A DNA stretch of 33,451 bases, taken from assembly GCA_937973565.1 (NCBI GenBank), contig CALJKQ010000097.1:1-33451 (forward strand), in the 5' to 3' direction. The notes beneath the pieces are model-generated. The model was not told where the DNA came from, made no database searches, and saw only the letters and a list, made by a program, of their open reading frames with translations. This DNA comes from an uncultured Saprospiraceae bacterium (lineage in GTDB: Bacteria > Bacteroidota > Bacteroidia > Chitinophagales > Saprospiraceae). The translations under genes were made by a program, and so were the position numbers. Numbering within the stretch: position 1 is the stretch's first letter; each line of letters opens with the position of its first letter. Below are positions 33,439 through 33,451 of the stretch, piece by piece.

Positions 33439-33451
33439 ATGAAAGGATTTG
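33439..33451 (+). CDS. Possible start of a gene cut by the right edge
   Basis: ATG AAA GGA TTT G is the usual look of a Bacteroidota signal-peptide start (MKxF) and lies after an AT-rich leader. Only four codons are seen, so this is a guess. Confidence 0.25.

Larger units (their letters stand above)
33157..33451. other. Terminal intergenic region
   Basis: These 295 bases hold an 11-bp palindrome CCTTG-T-CAAGG (33286-33296), the C-rich tract at 33317-33348, and an AT palindrome ATTAAATA-AA-TATTTAAT (33377-33394). The latter lies 45 bases before a possible start codon at 33439. No consensus promoter pair is clear. Confidence 0.5.

Noticed and set aside
1..33451. Intact mobile element, phage, CRISPR array or tRNA/rRNA gene
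   Set aside because: No transposase, integrase, phage protein, regular spacer-repeat array, tRNA cloverleaf or rRNA stretch was recognised in any gap.

Overview
This window looks like chromosome of a Bacteroidota bacterium, most likely from the Saprospiria/Chitinophagia side of the phylum. That placement is inferred from gene content and style, not from a marker-gene comparison. The supporting signs are: two proteins with type IX secretion (T9SS) C-terminal sorting domains; promoters of the TTG-N20ish-TAnnTTTG type; start codons preceded by A-rich sequence rather than Shine-Dalgarno sites; a DAHP synthase/chorismate mutase fusion; bacillithiol synthesis (bshA); a TonB-dependent receptor with a carboxypeptidase-regulatory-like N-terminus; and a large exported protein built of Cys-rich repeats. 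I see no rRNA, tRNA, CRISPR array, intact insertion sequence or phage gene.

Layout. 1-9.6 kb is accessory, cell-envelope-oriented DNA: the 3' part of an AAA/DUF4143 ATPase, a pair of paralogous small exported proteins (1435-1965 and 6727-7248), a T9SS-secreted protein on the minus strand, a solitary TonB-dependent receptor of visibly higher GC, and an exported protein that joins a transglutaminase-like domain to a probable outer-membrane barrel. 9.6-16.7 kb is minus strand: an exported protein with seven 88-89-residue repeats, closed at each side by near-identical GGCTCC terminators, then a two-gene operon encoding a LolA-like protein and a 1026-residue Asp-box propeller protein. 17.1-20.7 kb is lipid metabolism: accA and a fadD-like acyl-CoA ligase, the latter abutting a convergent paaY-like hexapeptide protein. 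21-24.6 kb holds a DUF4349 lipoprotein, an orphan T9SS sorting-domain remnant and an intact T9SS protein. 24.7-27.1 kb has the DAHP synthase/chorismate mutase and a MerR regulator with a B12-binding-like sensor domain. 27.2-32.2 kb is a tightly overlapping six-gene operon: bshA, a 2,4-dienoyl-CoA-reductase-like SDR, a cyclase-family hydrolase, a helical-repeat membrane protein, a membrane protein and an ABC ATPase. A beta-propeller lipoprotein converges on it.

How the genes relate. The strongest functional unit is the 27.2-32.2 kb operon, where the stop/start overlaps (ATGA, ATGA, TAATG, probable TTGA, ATGATTGA) imply coupled translation. Its promoter faces the MerR/B12 regulator across a region packed with inverted repeats, so the regulator may control itself and possibly the operon. 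The best candidates for undescribed biology are the transglutaminase-like/barrel fusion, the perfect 12-nt anti-Shine-Dalgarno match in a leader of an organism whose other genes lack such sites, the orphan T9SS sorting-domain tail, and the operator cluster beside the MerR gene.
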